From an uncultured Pseudomonadota bacterium (GTDB taxonomy: Bacteria > Pseudomonadota > Alphaproteobacteria > Rs-D84), in assembly GCA_902798205.1 (NCBI GenBank), contig CADBVV010000006.1:1-59589 (forward strand): a stretch of 59,589 bases of DNA. Reading direction: 5' to 3'. Of this stretch, positions 20,032 to 28,634 are shown one piece after another (position 1 is the stretch's first letter; every line of letters starts with the position of its first letter). The translations under genes were made by a program, and so were the position numbers. The notes beneath the pieces are model-generated. The model was not told the DNA's origin. It was given only the letters and a program-made list of their open reading frames with translations, and searched no databases.

Positions 20032-21498
20032 ATGAAACCGATTGTTTTATGTATCTTGGATGGTGTTGGTATTAACAATGATAAAAACCATAACGCTGTG
20101 GCATTGGCAAATATGCCATTCTTTAATAAATTATTAAAAAAATATCCAAATTCAAAATTAAAAGCATCTGGTAATGCGGTTGGATTGCCGGATGGTATTA
20201 TGGGAAATTCAGAGGTTGGACATATAACCATCGGTTCCGGACGCATAGTAAACCAATTTTTACGCAGATTTGAAATTGAAGATTTATCAAAAAACAAACC
20301 TTTAAATGACTTTGTTAAATCTGTAAAAAAAGATGGCGGAATTGTTCATGTTGCTGGGTTAATGTCTGATGGTCGTGTCCATGCGAATTTAGCAGATACA
20401 TTGAAAGCAATTAAATATATTGTAAAAAATGGATTACGCGTATGTGTTCATTTTATTGCTGATGGTCGCGATACACCACCACAATCGGCCCAAAAATATA
20501 TAGATTTAATTAAAAACGAATTGTCTGGTGAAATTGAAAATAATTCTGTATTTTTTGGGACTTTGTCGGGACGTTATTATACAATGGACAGAAATAACAA
20601 TCTTGACAGAACACAATTGGCTTTTGATGCAATTGCCAATGCTGAATCTGAATATCACGCAACAGACATAGATTCTGCCCTGGCGGACGCTTATGCACGC
20701 GGTGAAACGGATGAATTTATAAAACCAACCGTAATAACGCCAACAAAATTAACAACGCGTGATGGCTTTTTATTCTGTAATTATCGTTCTGATCGTGCCC
20801 GTCAAATTATGCGCAAAGTGGTTGAAAACGGTTGTCATATATTATGCTTTTCCCAATATGGCGAAGGTTTAGACGATGTTTGCCCCGCACTTTTGCCAGA
20901 TATAAAAACAGAAAATACATTGGGTGATATTTTGGCGGCAAATGGTAAATCGCAATTACGTATTGCTGAAACAGAAAAATATAATCATGTGACCTACTTT
21001 ATGGATGCAGAACGCAATATAGATTACACAAACGAAGAAAAAGTTTTAATACCATCCCCAGACGTTGCAACATTTGATATGAAACCAGAAATGTCGGCTA
21101 ATGAAATTACTGATGCTCTTTTGCCACGTCTTGCAAAATTTGATGTTGTGTTATTAAACTTTGCAAATGGCGATATGGTTGGACACACTGGAAATGAAAA
21201 AGCGGCGATTGTTGCAATGGAAACATTGGATAAACAATTGTCAAAAATTATTCCGGCAGTACTTGATTTAGACGGTTGTGTTTTGATTATTGCAGACCAT
21301 GGAAATGCAGAACAAATGTGGGATAACGAACATAACGTTCCTTTAACATCACACACAACAAACCCTGTGCCATTTATAATTGTTTCAAATCATGAATTTG
21401 TTGCACACGACGGTGGTTTAAGTGATGTTGCCCCAACAATATTAAAGTTGATTGGTATTAAAAAACCGGCTGAAATGACTGGTGAAAGTTTGGTTTAG
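20032..21498 (+). CDS. gpmI: 2,3-bisphosphoglycerate-independent phosphoglycerate mutase
   Basis: GpmI interconverts 3- and 2-phosphoglycerate in glycolysis using two Mn ions and a phosphoserine. The protein opens PIVLCILDGVGIN, and the catalytic serine lies in GIMGNSEVGH. The HFIADGRDTPP and IIADHGNAEQMWD segments supply substrate and metal ligands. At 488 residues it is slightly shorter than the usual 510. A GGAGA ribosome site precedes the ATG. Its last four bases overlap the convergent tadA. Confidence 0.96.
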   Translation: MKPIVLCILDGVGINNDKNHNAVALANMPFFNKLLKKYPNSKLKASGNAVGLPDGIMGNSEVGHITIGSGRIVNQFLRRFEIEDLSKNKPLNDFVKSVKKDGGIVHVAGLMSDGRVHANLADTLKAIKYIVKNGLRVCVHFIADGRDTPPQSAQKYIDLIKNELSGEIENNSVFFGTLSGRYYTMDRNNNLDRTQLAFDAIANAESEYHATDIDSALADAYARGETDEFIKPTVITPTKLTTRDGFLFCNYRSDRARQIMRKVVENGCHILCFSQYGEGLDDVCPALLPDIKTENTLGDILAANGKSQLRIAETEKYNHVTYFMDAERNIDYTNEEKVLIPSPDVATFDMKPEMSANEITDALLPRLAKFDVVLLNFANGDMVGHTGNEKAAIVAMETLDKQLSKIIPAVLDLDGCVLIIADHGNAEQMWDNEHNVPLTSHTTNPVPFIIVSNHEFVAHDGGLSDVAPTILKLIGIKKPAEMTGESLV

Positions 21499-21944
21499 GC
21501 TTTTTTGCGCAAATCAGCGAAAAATTCTTTTAACATTTGCGCAGATTCTTCTGCGTATTCACCCATTTGAATCACATTTGGTTTCCACAGGTGTTTGTCA
21601 TTTTCAAATATCTTTGCATTACTGGTTATGCCACCGCCCTTTTCATCGGTTGCAGCGAAATAAATATTTTGAATGCGGGCAAAAGAAATCGCGGTTGCAC
21701 ACATAGAACAAGGTTCCAATGTCACATATAAATCGCATCCGTCCAAGAATTTAGCGTTTAATTTCTTACAGGCTTTGTTTATGGCAACAATTTCGGCATG
21801 CAATGTTGGATTTTTAGATTTTTGAACCCTGTTTTCGCCACGTGCAATGATTTTACCATCACGAACAATGACTGCACCAATTGGAACATCACCATGTTGT
21901 TTGGCTTTTTTTGCTAATAAAAATGCTTGATTCATAAAATTCAT
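21495..21944 (-). CDS. tadA: tRNA adenosine(34) deaminase
   Basis: TadA converts A34 to inosine in tRNA-Arg(ACG). The zinc motifs are present: HAEIVAI supplies His and the catalytic Glu, and PCSMCATAI supplies two cysteines. At 149 residues the length is normal. A second in-frame Met three codons later is an alternative start. It is convergent with gpmI and divergent from rsmD, whose start is only 17 nt away, so their promoters share a very short region. Confidence 0.93.
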   Translation of the reverse strand: MNFMNQAFLLAKKAKQHGDVPIGAVIVRDGKIIARGENRVQKSKNPTLHAEIVAINKACKKLNAKFLDGCDLYVTLEPCSMCATAISFARIQNIYFAATDEKGGGITSNAKIFENDKHLWKPNVIQMGEYAEESAQMLKEFFADLRKKA

Positions 21945-21961
21945 AATGTAAACTTTACACC

Positions 21962-22513
21962 ATGAAATCGAATTTGCAAATTATTTCCGGAAAATACCGT
22001 GGCAAGAAATTAAATTTGCCTATTGATGCGCGTCCTACACAAAATATGGCGCGTGGTGCGTTGTTTAATATGTTGAACGGAATAATTGATACAACAAAAC
22101 CGATATCTGTCTGGGATGTTTTTGCCGGATCTGGTGCATTTGGTTTGGAATGTTTATCGCGCTTTAACAACCCAATGGTTGTGTTTACAGACAATGCAAA
22201 AAATTCAATAGATACAATAAAAAAGAATCTGGTGTCTGTGAACGAAAACGCAACGATTGAAATGTGTGATGCAATTGGCGCAATATCAAGATTTGGTGGC
22301 ATATCAGATTTATTCTTTGTCGATCCACCCTATCCAGACTTTAATTTTGGCGTATTGTTTGTAAAAAAATTAAGCAAAATCGCAAAATCCGGCGCAATTT
22401 TAATCTGGGAATTTGAAAACACACAAAAAGCACCAGATTTAAGTGAATATTGGGATGTTTTGCGTGATAAAACCTATGGACGCGCCAGATTTTTGATTTT
22501 AAAGAAAAAATAA
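21962..22513 (+). CDS. rsmD: 16S rRNA m2G966 methyltransferase RsmD
   Basis: RsmD methylates N2 of G966 in 16S rRNA. The 183-residue protein has the family opening (IISGKYRGKKL), RPTQNMARGALFNML, the SAM loop VFAGSGAFGLECLSR, and the catalytic VDPPYPDFNF. The length is normal. It starts just upstream of the rplY promoter region. Confidence 0.94.
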   Translation: MKSNLQIISGKYRGKKLNLPIDARPTQNMARGALFNMLNGIIDTTKPISVWDVFAGSGAFGLECLSRFNNPMVVFTDNAKNSIDTIKKNLVSVNENATIEMCDAIGAISRFGGISDLFFVDPPYPDFNFGVLFVKKLSKIAKSGAILIWEFENTQKAPDLSEYWDVLRDKTYGRARFLILKKK

Positions 22514-22524
22514 TCAGAAAAAAC

Positions 22525-22584
22525 TTGATTTTTCACGACTTTTAATAAATAATATACCCCGCATGACACCCTTGGAGGTCATGC
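22525..22584 (+). promoter_or_regulatory. Promoter and leader hairpin of rplY
   Basis: TTGATT at 22525-22530 lies 17-19 nt before AATAATAT. Just downstream, GCATGAC (22561-22567) pairs with GTCATGC (22578-22584) in a compact hairpin within the leader. The hairpin may be an autoregulatory site for bL25, as several ribosomal proteins bind their own leaders; that role is inference. Confidence 0.4.
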
Positions 22585-22620
22585 AAAACAAAGAAACAAC
22601 CATTAAAAAGGATTATAAAA

Positions 22621-23246
22621 TGGCTATTAAATTAAACGCTGAAATTCGCAAAGTTGCTGGCAAGGGGGCCGCACGTGCAGTTCGCAAGAACCAAAACATC
22701 CCTGCTGTTATCTATGGCGAAAAGAAAGAACCTGTGTCCATTGAATTGAACGGACGCGAATTCAATATGTTGTTGGTACAACCATCATTGCGAACAAAAT
22801 TATTTGAAATTACAACTGCAAATGGCAAAGAAGATGCTATGTTGATGGATATTCAATATCACCCTGTATCTGATAAAGTTGTTCACGTTGATTTCAAACG
22901 TATCAATGTTAAAGAACCTGTCCACGTTGTTGTTCCTGTGGAAGTTATCAATGCTGAAACATCCAAAGGTATCAAATTGGGCGGTGTTTTGAACTTTGCT
23001 GTTCGTAAAGTTGCTTTGGTTGGTTTGGTAGATGATATGCCAGAAAAAATCACAATTGATTTAACAGATGTTACAATTGGCGACACAATTCACGGATCTG
23101 ATTTGGTATTGCCAAAAGGTATTACATTGGGATTGCATATGGCTGATTTGGCTTTCGCAACAATTGGTGGTAAAATGCCAGAAGAAGCGGATGCTAAACA
23201 ACAAGCTGCCGCTGCAGCACCTGCTGCTGCACCAGCAAAGAAATAA
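22621..23246 (+). CDS. rplY: Ribosomal protein bL25 (Ctc form)
   Basis: A 208-residue bL25 of the long Ctc type. It has an N-terminal 5S rRNA-binding domain (KVAGKGAARAVRKNQNIPAVIYG) and a C-terminal beta domain (HVDFKRINVKEPVHVVVPV), then a short Ala/Pro/Lys tail. The ATG at 22621 is chosen because AAAAAGGATT lies just before it. The frame is open for 19 more codons upstream, but that stretch contains the leader hairpin. It is followed by a terminator. Confidence 0.94.
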
Positions 23247-23270
23247 TATCAATCAAAGATATCAAAGATT

Positions 23271-23297
23271 AAACCGCCCTTTTGGGTGGTTTTTCTT
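23271..23297 (+). terminator. Intrinsic terminator after rplY
   Basis: AAACCGCCC-TTTT-GGGTGGTTTTT hairpin followed by T-rich sequence. Confidence 0.85.
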
Positions 23298-23333
23298 TGG
23301 AATAAAAACTTATAATTATTTTATTTTTAACCC

Positions 23334-23363
23334 CTTGAAACCATATTTTTTATAACTATATTT
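23334..23363 (+). promoter_or_regulatory. Candidate heat-shock (RpoH) promoter of dnaK
   Basis: CTTGAAA at 23334-23340 is followed after 15 nt by CTATATTT at 23356-23363. This fits the alphaproteobacterial sigma-32 pattern CTTG-N17/18-CYTATNT. The position before dnaK supports it. Confidence 0.55.
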
Positions 23364-23402
23364 CGATTAAGCGAAAAAAACTTATCATAAGGAGTAAAAA
23401 TT

Positions 23403-25304
23403 ATGGCAAAAGTATTAGGTATTGATTTGGGTACAACAAATTCCGCCATGGCTTTCATGGACGGTTCAGATCCAAAAATTATCGAAAACAGCGAAGGTCA
23501 ACGTACTACCCCATCTGTTGTTGCAATTACAAATAATGGTGACCAATTGGTTGGTATTACCGCAAAAAACCAGGCTGTCACAAATCCTGAAAATACTATT
23601 TATGAAATCAAACGTTTAATGGGATTGCGTTTTGACAGCGAAGCCGTTAAAGATATTCAAAAACGCGTTCCTTATAAAATTGTTGCCGGTGATAATGGTG
23701 ATGCATGGGTTGAAATCGAAGGTAAAAAATATGCCCCATCACAAATTTCAGCTATGATTTTGTCTAAATTGAAAAAAGATGCTGAAAGCTATCTGGGTGA
23801 AACAATCACAGATGCAGTTATTACAGTTCCTGCATATTTTAATGATTCTCAACGTCAGGCAACAAAAGATGCTGGTCGTATTGCAGGTTTAAATGTTTTG
23901 CGTATTGTTAACGAACCAACTGCTGCTGCTTTGGCATATGGTTTGGATAAAAACAAAGATGGCACAATTGCTGTGTATGACTTGGGTGGTGGTACATTCG
24001 ATGTGTCTATTTTGGAAATCGTTGACGGCGTATTCGAAGTTAAATCTACAAACGGTGATACGGCATTGGGTGGTTCAGACTTTGATGCACGCGTTTTGAA
24101 ATATTTAATGGATGAATTCAAAGCGCAATCAGGTATTGATTTGTCAAATGATAAATTGGCATTGCAACGTTTGAAAGAAGCCGCAGAAAAGGCAAAAATT
24201 GAATTGTCTTCAAAGACATCAACAGATATTAATTTGCCTTATTTGACAGCAGATGCCACAGGTCCAAAACATTTCAATACAACACTTACACGTGCAAAAT
24301 TGGAATCTTTGGTTGCTGATTTGATTGAAAAGACAATTGAACCATGCAAAAAGGCTTTGAAGGATGCAGGTTTAACAACGTCCCAAATCAACGAAGTTAT
24401 TTTGGTTGGTGGTCAAACACGTATGCCAAAGGTCGTTGAAACAGTGAAAGAATTCTTTGGTAAAGAACCACACAAAGGCGTTAATCCAGACGAAGTTGTT
24501 GCACTTGGTGCCGCTATCCAGGGTGGCGTTTTGAAAGGCGAAGTCAAAGACGTTTTATTGTTGGATGTTACCCCATTGTCTTTGGGTATTGAAACATTGG
24601 GTGGTGTGTTCACAAGATTGATTGACAGAAACACAACAATTCCAACAAAGAAATCACAAATCTTCTCTACCGCCGAAGATAATCAATCTGCTGTAACAAT
24701 TCGCGTATTCCAGGGCGAACGTGATATGGCTGCAGACAATAAATTGCTTGGTCAATTTAATTTGGAAGGTATCGCACCTGCCCCACGTGGTATGCCACAA
24801 ATCGAAGTATCTTTTGATATTGATGCGAACGGTATAGTTCACGTATCTGCGAAAGATAAAGGCACCGGTAAAGAACAAGCGATTTCTATTAAATCTGACG
24901 GTGGATTAAGCGAAGAAGAAATCAAACGTATGGTTGATGAAGCTGCCGCTAATGCCGAAGCAGATAAAAAGAAAAAAGAATTGGCCGAAGCCAAAAATAC
25001 AGCAGAAACAGCGGTGTTCAGCATTGAAAAATCTTTGAAAGAACACGGTGATAAAATCTCTGCCGAAGAACGTCAGGCAATTGAAGATGCCAAGAAAGAA
25101 TTAAGCGATGAATTGGCAAAAGCTGATGCAACGGCTGAATCTTTAAAGGCAAAAACAGATGCATTGACTGAAAAAGCAATGAAATTGGGCGAAGCGGTCT
25201 ATAAAGCCGCCCAGGCTGAACAAGCAGCCCAACAAAACGGCCAATCAGAATCTTCTGAATCTGGTGACAAAGGTGCCACAGACGCAGATTTTTCTGAAAA
25301 ATAA
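23403..25304 (+). CDS. dnaK: Chaperone DnaK (Hsp70)
   Basis: DnaK is the ATP-driven Hsp70 chaperone working with DnaJ and GrpE. The 633-residue protein has all nucleotide-binding motifs: [10 protein letters not shown]-like opening ([13 protein letters not shown]), [36 protein letters not shown] and [12 protein letters not shown]. The substrate domain starts near [14 protein letters not shown], and the helical lid and a short tail end in Asp-Phe-Ser-Glu-Lys. A strong AAGGAG site precedes the ATG. dnaJ and grpE do not follow; a terminator does. Confidence 0.98.
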   Translation: MAKVLGIDLGTTNSAMAFMDGSDPKIIENSEGQRTTPSVVAITNNGDQLVGITAKNQAVTNPENTIYEIKRLMGLRFDSEAVKDIQKRVPYKIVAGDNGDAWVEIEGKKYAPSQISAMILSKLKKDAESYLGETITDAVITVPAYFNDSQRQATKDAGRIAGLNVLRIVNEPTAAALAYGLDKNKDGTIAVYDLGGGTFDVSILEIVDGVFEVKSTNGDTALGGSDFDARVLKYLMDEFKAQSGIDLSNDKLALQRLKEAAEKAKIELSSKTSTDINLPYLTADATGPKHFNTTLTRAKLESLVADLIEKTIEPCKKALKDAGLTTSQINEVILVGGQTRMPKVVETVKEFFGKEPHKGVNPDEVVALGAAIQGGVLKGEVKDVLLLDVTPLSLGIETLGGVFTRLIDRNTTIPTKKSQIFSTAEDNQSAVTIRVFQGERDMAADNKLLGQFNLEGIAPAPRGMPQIEVSFDIDANGIVHVSAKDKGTGKEQAISIKSDGGLSEEEIKRMVDEAAANAEADKKKKELAEAKNTAETAVFSIEKSLKEHGDKISAEERQAIEDAKKELSDELAKADATAESLKAKTDALTEKAMKLGEAVYKAAQAEQAAQQNGQSESSESGDKGATDADFSEK

Positions 25305-25330
25305 TAACATGGTTATCCCCTTAATAAAAA

Positions 25331-25357
25331 CAAACCGCCCAAACGGGCGGTTTTTTT
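25331..25357 (+). terminator. Terminator between convergent dnaK and pfk
   Basis: AAACCGCCC-AAAC-GGGCGGTTTTTTT hairpin with a long T-run; the complementary strand has a weaker T-run. Confidence 0.88.
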
Positions 25358-26444
25358 ATTTTCTTTTTTCACCGATATAAATTCCCATATCTGTTGCGAT
25401 TTGTAATAATACATCGTCTGGTTCTACATAACGATTAGATGTCATTACACCAACGATATTTGGATCTTTTACTTTGCGTCCGGCATTAAAGAAATCACTT
25501 AAAGATACGGTTTTGTATTCGCCGTTCTGTAATGCCGTCATAACATTTGTTTCGTTGTTTTCGATTGCTTTTAATGCAGTATCCGCAAAACCCATGGCTA
25601 ATATTCTGTCACTTGCGGTTGTATCACCTGTCCGTTGAAGATGTTCAGAAAAGGATGTTCTGTTTGGTATGTTTGCGGCACTTAATGCACGTGAAATCAT
25701 ATCAGCAGGTTTCCCAGAATGCCCGCGAATTGAAATGGCTTCGGATACCATTATTATTCCATAATCGCGTTTTGATTGTTTAATGTGTTTAACCAGATTA
25801 TCAACATCAAATTTAACTTCTGGTATTAAAATTGCGTCTGCGCCAACTGCAACACCGGCGTGTAATGCCAGGCTTCCGCATGCGCGCCCCATCGCCTGAA
25901 TAACAAACCATCTGTGATGACTGCGTGCAATCAATGACAGTTGTTCTGCATAATAAGACAATTGTTGTACCGCGGTATCAAAACCAATTGTTTTATCGGT
26001 TAATGGTATATCCAAATCCATTGTTTTTGGAATACAAACCAATTGTAAACCACTGTAAATTTCGTTGTATGTATGTGCCAAAGACAATGAACCATTGCCA
26101 CCAATTAAAACCATTGCATCCAGGTTTAAATCTTTTAATGATTTTTGTAATCTTTTGTTAAAAGCAGATAATTTTCCGGCATGTGCGGCTGCTTCAAAAT
26201 TCATAACACCATCGTGTCCATTTGATAAAATACTGCCGGCCAGGTGTGATGACGCAAATTGAAAAACATCGTTTGTTAAATCTATCGTTTTCGCAGGGTT
26301 TGCATAAAGCCCATCTGTGCCGTCTTGAATACCAATAATATCCCATTTACGTAATCTGCAACCGTCAATCAGGCGTTGAATTACGGTGTTTAATCCCGAA
26401 CAATCTCCACCTGTGGTCATAATACCTATCTTTTTGCGCATCAA
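25356..26444 (-). CDS. pfkA: Phosphofructokinase with atypical nucleotide-site residues
   Basis: Phosphofructokinase phosphorylates fructose 6-phosphate. The 362-residue protein has the family motifs in order: GGDCSGLN (residues 12-19), GGNGS (115-119), PKTMDLD (139-145), KTIGFDTA and MGRACG. In bacterial ATP enzymes the second motif is GGDGS, whose Asp contacts Mg-ATP; here it is Asn. Gly at the next position favours ATP, while Lys in PKT is the residue typical of pyrophosphate and some mixed-clade enzymes. The catalytic Asp in TMD is kept. The phosphate donor cannot be fixed from sequence alone. It is convergent with dnaK. Confidence 0.85.
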   Translation of the reverse strand: MMRKKIGIMTTGGDCSGLNTVIQRLIDGCRLRKWDIIGIQDGTDGLYANPAKTIDLTNDVFQFASSHLAGSILSNGHDGVMNFEAAAHAGKLSAFNKRLQKSLKDLNLDAMVLIGGNGSLSLAHTYNEIYSGLQLVCIPKTMDLDIPLTDKTIGFDTAVQQLSYYAEQLSLIARSHHRWFVIQAMGRACGSLALHAGVAVGADAILIPEVKFDVDNLVKHIKQSKRDYGIIMVSEAISIRGHSGKPADMISRALSAANIPNRTSFSEHLQRTGDTTASDRILAMGFADTALKAIENNETNVMTALQNGEYKTVSLSDFFNAGRKVKDPNIVGVMTSNRYVEPDDVLLQIATDMGIYIGEKRK

Positions 26445-26487
26445 TATATCTCCTGTTTTTTGTCTTTATGATTATATCATAAAAACA

Positions 26488-26516
26488 TTGACAAATAAAT
26501 AATTTTTGGAATAATT
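26488..26516 (+). promoter_or_regulatory. Promoter for the LysM operon (TTGACA-17-ATAATT)
   Basis: A perfect TTGACA at 26488-26493 lies 17 nt before ATAATT (TAATTT with 18 nt). It drives the LysM gene and two small ORFs. Confidence 0.5.
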
Positions 26517-26549
26517 TTGTCAAAGACAATAAACCCAGGGGTATGAATT

Positions 26550-27680
26550 ATGGCAGCAACAAATATCGGAAAAACAAAACGCAGCACTGATGAATTGATA
26601 AACGATGCAGTTAATCGTCAACAAGACTGGTTGGAAAACCGTCGTGCTTTTACTCGCAAATTCTTGCAAAGATTTAATGTTTTTAAAAAGCCAGAACAAG
26701 AACCTGTTGTAAAAACTAAAAAAACATCAGTCAAAGAAGAATCTAGAAACCGCACTATTTTGCATAATTTCTGGTTTCCTATCGTTTGTGCATTATTGGT
26801 TGTTTTAATTGCGGTTTTTGTTATGTTGTTCAGAATAAATGCACCAGTAAAAGTTATTGCGCCATCTGTCCCTGAACCAATTGTAAGAAATGTAAAGAAT
26901 ACAGAAAAACACACTACTCCGTCTTTCGATTTGGTACGTATTGAAAAATCTGGCAATATCATTATCGCAGGTCGCAATGTTCGTGAATCAAACATATCAA
27001 TTGTTATTAATAAAAAAATCGTTGCCACAGAACACACAAACAAAGACGGTGAATTTGTATATGCGCCAAATGAAGTATTAAAACCTGGTAATTATGTAAT
27101 ATCTTTAATTGATACTGATAAAAATATTAAATCTGCTGATTCTGTGTTTGTGTATGTTTCAGAACACGGATATAAAAATTCTATTTCTTTGTTAATGACC
27201 AAAAACGGCAGCAAAATTATGCAAGCCCCAGAATTAATGGATGGCGATTTGGTCGTTTCTAAAATAGATTATCTTGATAACGGTCGTATGGTTGTGACCG
27301 GTAAAGCATTACCAAGATTGCGTGTGTCTTTATCTCTTAACGACAAATACATTGGTTTTGCACGCGTGTCAGATTATAAAAATTTTGGTCTGGGTGCAGA
27401 TATTGGTAAATTAGAAAGTGGCAAAGAATATAAATTAAATATCCGTTTGCACGATGGCGAAGGAACAACAATAGCCAATGTTGAACATCAATTTGTTATG
27501 CCAGAAATGACCGGGGATGATAATACTTTCTATACAGTTCGCCGCGGTGATTGTTTGTGGATTATTGCGCGTAATTTCTTGCGTCGTGGCATATTATTCA
27601 CAATGATAGCAGAACGTAATACAATTGAAAATCCTGATTTGATATATCCTGAACAATTATTACAAATACCGACTAAATAA
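26550..27680 (+). CDS. Membrane-anchored LysM-domain protein
   Basis: A 376-residue protein with a cytoplasmic N-terminus of about 75 residues, one membrane segment (FWFPIVCALLVVLIAVFVML) and a periplasmic region. The middle contains two Ig-like beta repeats (residues 130-320) with motifs such as DLVRIEKSGNIIIAG and EFVYAPNEVLKPG. The C-terminus is a LysM domain (YTVRRGDCLWIIARNFL through YPEQLLQIP), a fold that binds peptidoglycan. This resembles the alphaproteobacterial LysM proteins with Ig-like regions; the exact role is unknown. Two small ORFs follow closely, suggesting an operon. Confidence 0.88.
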   Translation: MAATNIGKTKRSTDELINDAVNRQQDWLENRRAFTRKFLQRFNVFKKPEQEPVVKTKKTSVKEESRNRTILHNFWFPIVCALLVVLIAVFVMLFRINAPVKVIAPSVPEPIVRNVKNTEKHTTPSFDLVRIEKSGNIIIAGRNVRESNISIVINKKIVATEHTNKDGEFVYAPNEVLKPGNYVISLIDTDKNIKSADSVFVYVSEHGYKNSISLLMTKNGSKIMQAPELMDGDLVVSKIDYLDNGRMVVTGKALPRLRVSLSLNDKYIGFARVSDYKNFGLGADIGKLESGKEYKLNIRLHDGEGTTIANVEHQFVMPEMTGDDNTFYTVRRGDCLWIIARNFLRRGILFTMIAERNTIENPDLIYPEQLLQIPTK

Positions 27681-27696
27681 AGAAAGGAGATGCGTT

Positions 27697-27939
27697 ATGA
27701 ACGAAGATAAAAAATCTAAATATGATTATTTTAATCCGTCCGCATCTAATAAAGAGCAAAGCGCACAAGAATTATATGCGTCTATATACTCGTATATTAA
27801 ACATACTACTTTAAAACCGGGTGATTGGATTGCGTTAGATAAATTGTTAAAACAATTAAAAGGTGCTCGTACTAATTTGCCAAGAAAAGTTTTGCGCAGT
27901 ATTGTAAATAAATTTAACGACATAAAAAGACAATATTAA
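27697..27939 (+). CDS. Small basic protein, unknown
   Basis: An 80-residue protein after a good ribosome site (AAAGGAG), 16 nt behind the LysM gene. The N-terminal third is polar. The rest is helical and basic (LDKLLKQLKGARTNLPRKVLRSIVNKF). No domain recognised. The spacing supports translation from the LysM message. Confidence 0.7.
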   Translation: MNEDKKSKYDYFNPSASNKEQSAQELYASIYSYIKHTTLKPGDWIALDKLLKQLKGARTNLPRKVLRSIVNKFNDIKRQY

Positions 27940-27953
27940 AGGTAAACACCAAT

Positions 27954-28220
27954 ATGCCAAAGATTAACTTTCAACATACACCCCGTAAAAACAACAAAAT
28001 GTTTCGTGTGACCAGCAACTGCGACACATTGATACACAGAATAAAAAATTTTTATTTTAAATACGAAACATATCTTTCCTTAGAAGACAAAAGACGAATA
28101 CTTATGTGTGTTCAACAAATAGATCGCGCTAACAAGGTGTTGGATGCAAAGATACGTAATGATATATATGTAATGATAAGAAATATTGCTAAAAAATATC
28201 AAGAAGATCTTTCCCGATAA
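27954..28220 (+). CDS. Small basic helical protein, unknown
   Basis: An 88-residue lysine- and arginine-rich protein 14 nt after the previous one, with AAAGGT before the start. It is mainly helical (RIKNFYFKYETYLSLEDKRR; QIDRANKVLDAKIRNDIYVM). The charge suggests nucleic-acid or membrane contact, but nothing diagnostic is seen. It ends at a terminator that also serves the opposite strand. Confidence 0.65.
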   Translation: MPKINFQHTPRKNNKMFRVTSNCDTLIHRIKNFYFKYETYLSLEDKRRILMCVQQIDRANKVLDAKIRNDIYVMIRNIAKKYQEDLSR

Positions 28221-28228
28221 GATAAATT

Positions 28229-28256
28229 AAAAAACCGACATAATGTCGGTTTAATT
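28229..28256. terminator. Bidirectional terminator
   Basis: ACCGACA-TAA-TGTCGGT hairpin with T-rich sequence on both sides (six T's on the minus strand). It ends the LysM operon and the minus-strand tRNA-Gly/element transcript. Confidence 0.8.
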
Positions 28257-28258
28257 TT

Positions 28259-28414
28259 TGGTGCGGGCAAAGGGAATGTAATTTCCCACTCGTTTAAACT
28301 CGTGGGCCCCTTTCAACTTCGTTTACGAACCCTTCGTTGCTTTCGCAACTCTATCGGGTTCTCTTCCGTCGTCGCTTGCCATAAATTAAACCGGTATAAA
28401 ACCGGTTGAATTTC
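28259..28414 (-). ncRNA. tRNA-linked structured element, copy 1 (after tRNA-Gly)
   Basis: This 156-nt unit directly follows the CCA of tRNA-Gly on the minus strand. It ends in an exact 19-nt copy (28259-28277) of the tRNA 3' end at 28415-28433. Its middle matches the unit after tRNA-Ser(CGA) at 55137. In tRNA orientation it has helix A (GTTGC-GAAA-GCAAC, 28336-28349), an outer pair GGGT/GCCC (28329-28332 with 28304-28307), helix B (AAC-GAA-GTT, 28315-28323), the strings GAAAGGG and CCCACGA, and then a hairpin GGGAA-ATTACA-TTCCC that resembles a T-arm with the normal loop replaced. It shows no long ORF. A terminator follows. It is probably a transcribed RNA or mini mobile element; the family is not one I recognise. 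Confidence 0.75.
28385..28410 (-). terminator. Hairpin immediately 3' of tRNA-Gly
   Basis: In tRNA orientation, AACCGGT-TTTAT-ACCGGTT then TAATTTAT. It looks like a weak terminator at the start of the tRNA-linked element. Confidence 0.5.
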
Positions 28415-28488
28415 TGGTGCGGGCAAAGGGAATCGAACCCTCGTCTAAAGCTTGGGAAGCTTTCGTTCTGCCATTATACCATGCCCGC
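28415..28488 (-). tRNA. tRNA-Gly (anticodon CCC)
   Basis: The 7-bp acceptor stem (GCGGGCA with TGCCCGC), anticodon stem AAAGC/GCTTT with loop TTCCCAA, and T-arm GAGGG-TTCGATT-CCCTT are all visible. The anticodon is CCC. The 3' CCA is encoded (28415-28417). The 3' end is duplicated 156 nt downstream. Confidence 0.96.
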
Positions 28489-28504
28489 TGGGTAAGTGAC
28501 ATTA

Positions 28505-28533
28505 ATTATACAATATTCAGCCAAAAAAGTCCA
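28505..28533 (-). promoter_or_regulatory. Promoter of tRNA-Gly (TGGACT-17-TATAAT)
   Basis: A perfect TATAAT (minus strand, 28510-28505) lies 17 nt from TGGACT. Start near 28498, about 10 nt before the tRNA. Confidence 0.6.
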
Positions 28534-28634
28534 GACGATTTAATGTCAAAAATCGATTTTATGTATAAAATTAATACTGTTTTTGTGTAATAATGTGTAT
28601 GTTAAAGGTTTTTGATTATCAAAGGGGGAAATTT

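Noticed and set aside
28259-28433. Remnant of a full genomic island at tRNA-Gly
   Set aside because: Only about 137 nt separate the repeats, with no integrase, and a homologous unit follows another tRNA with different ends.
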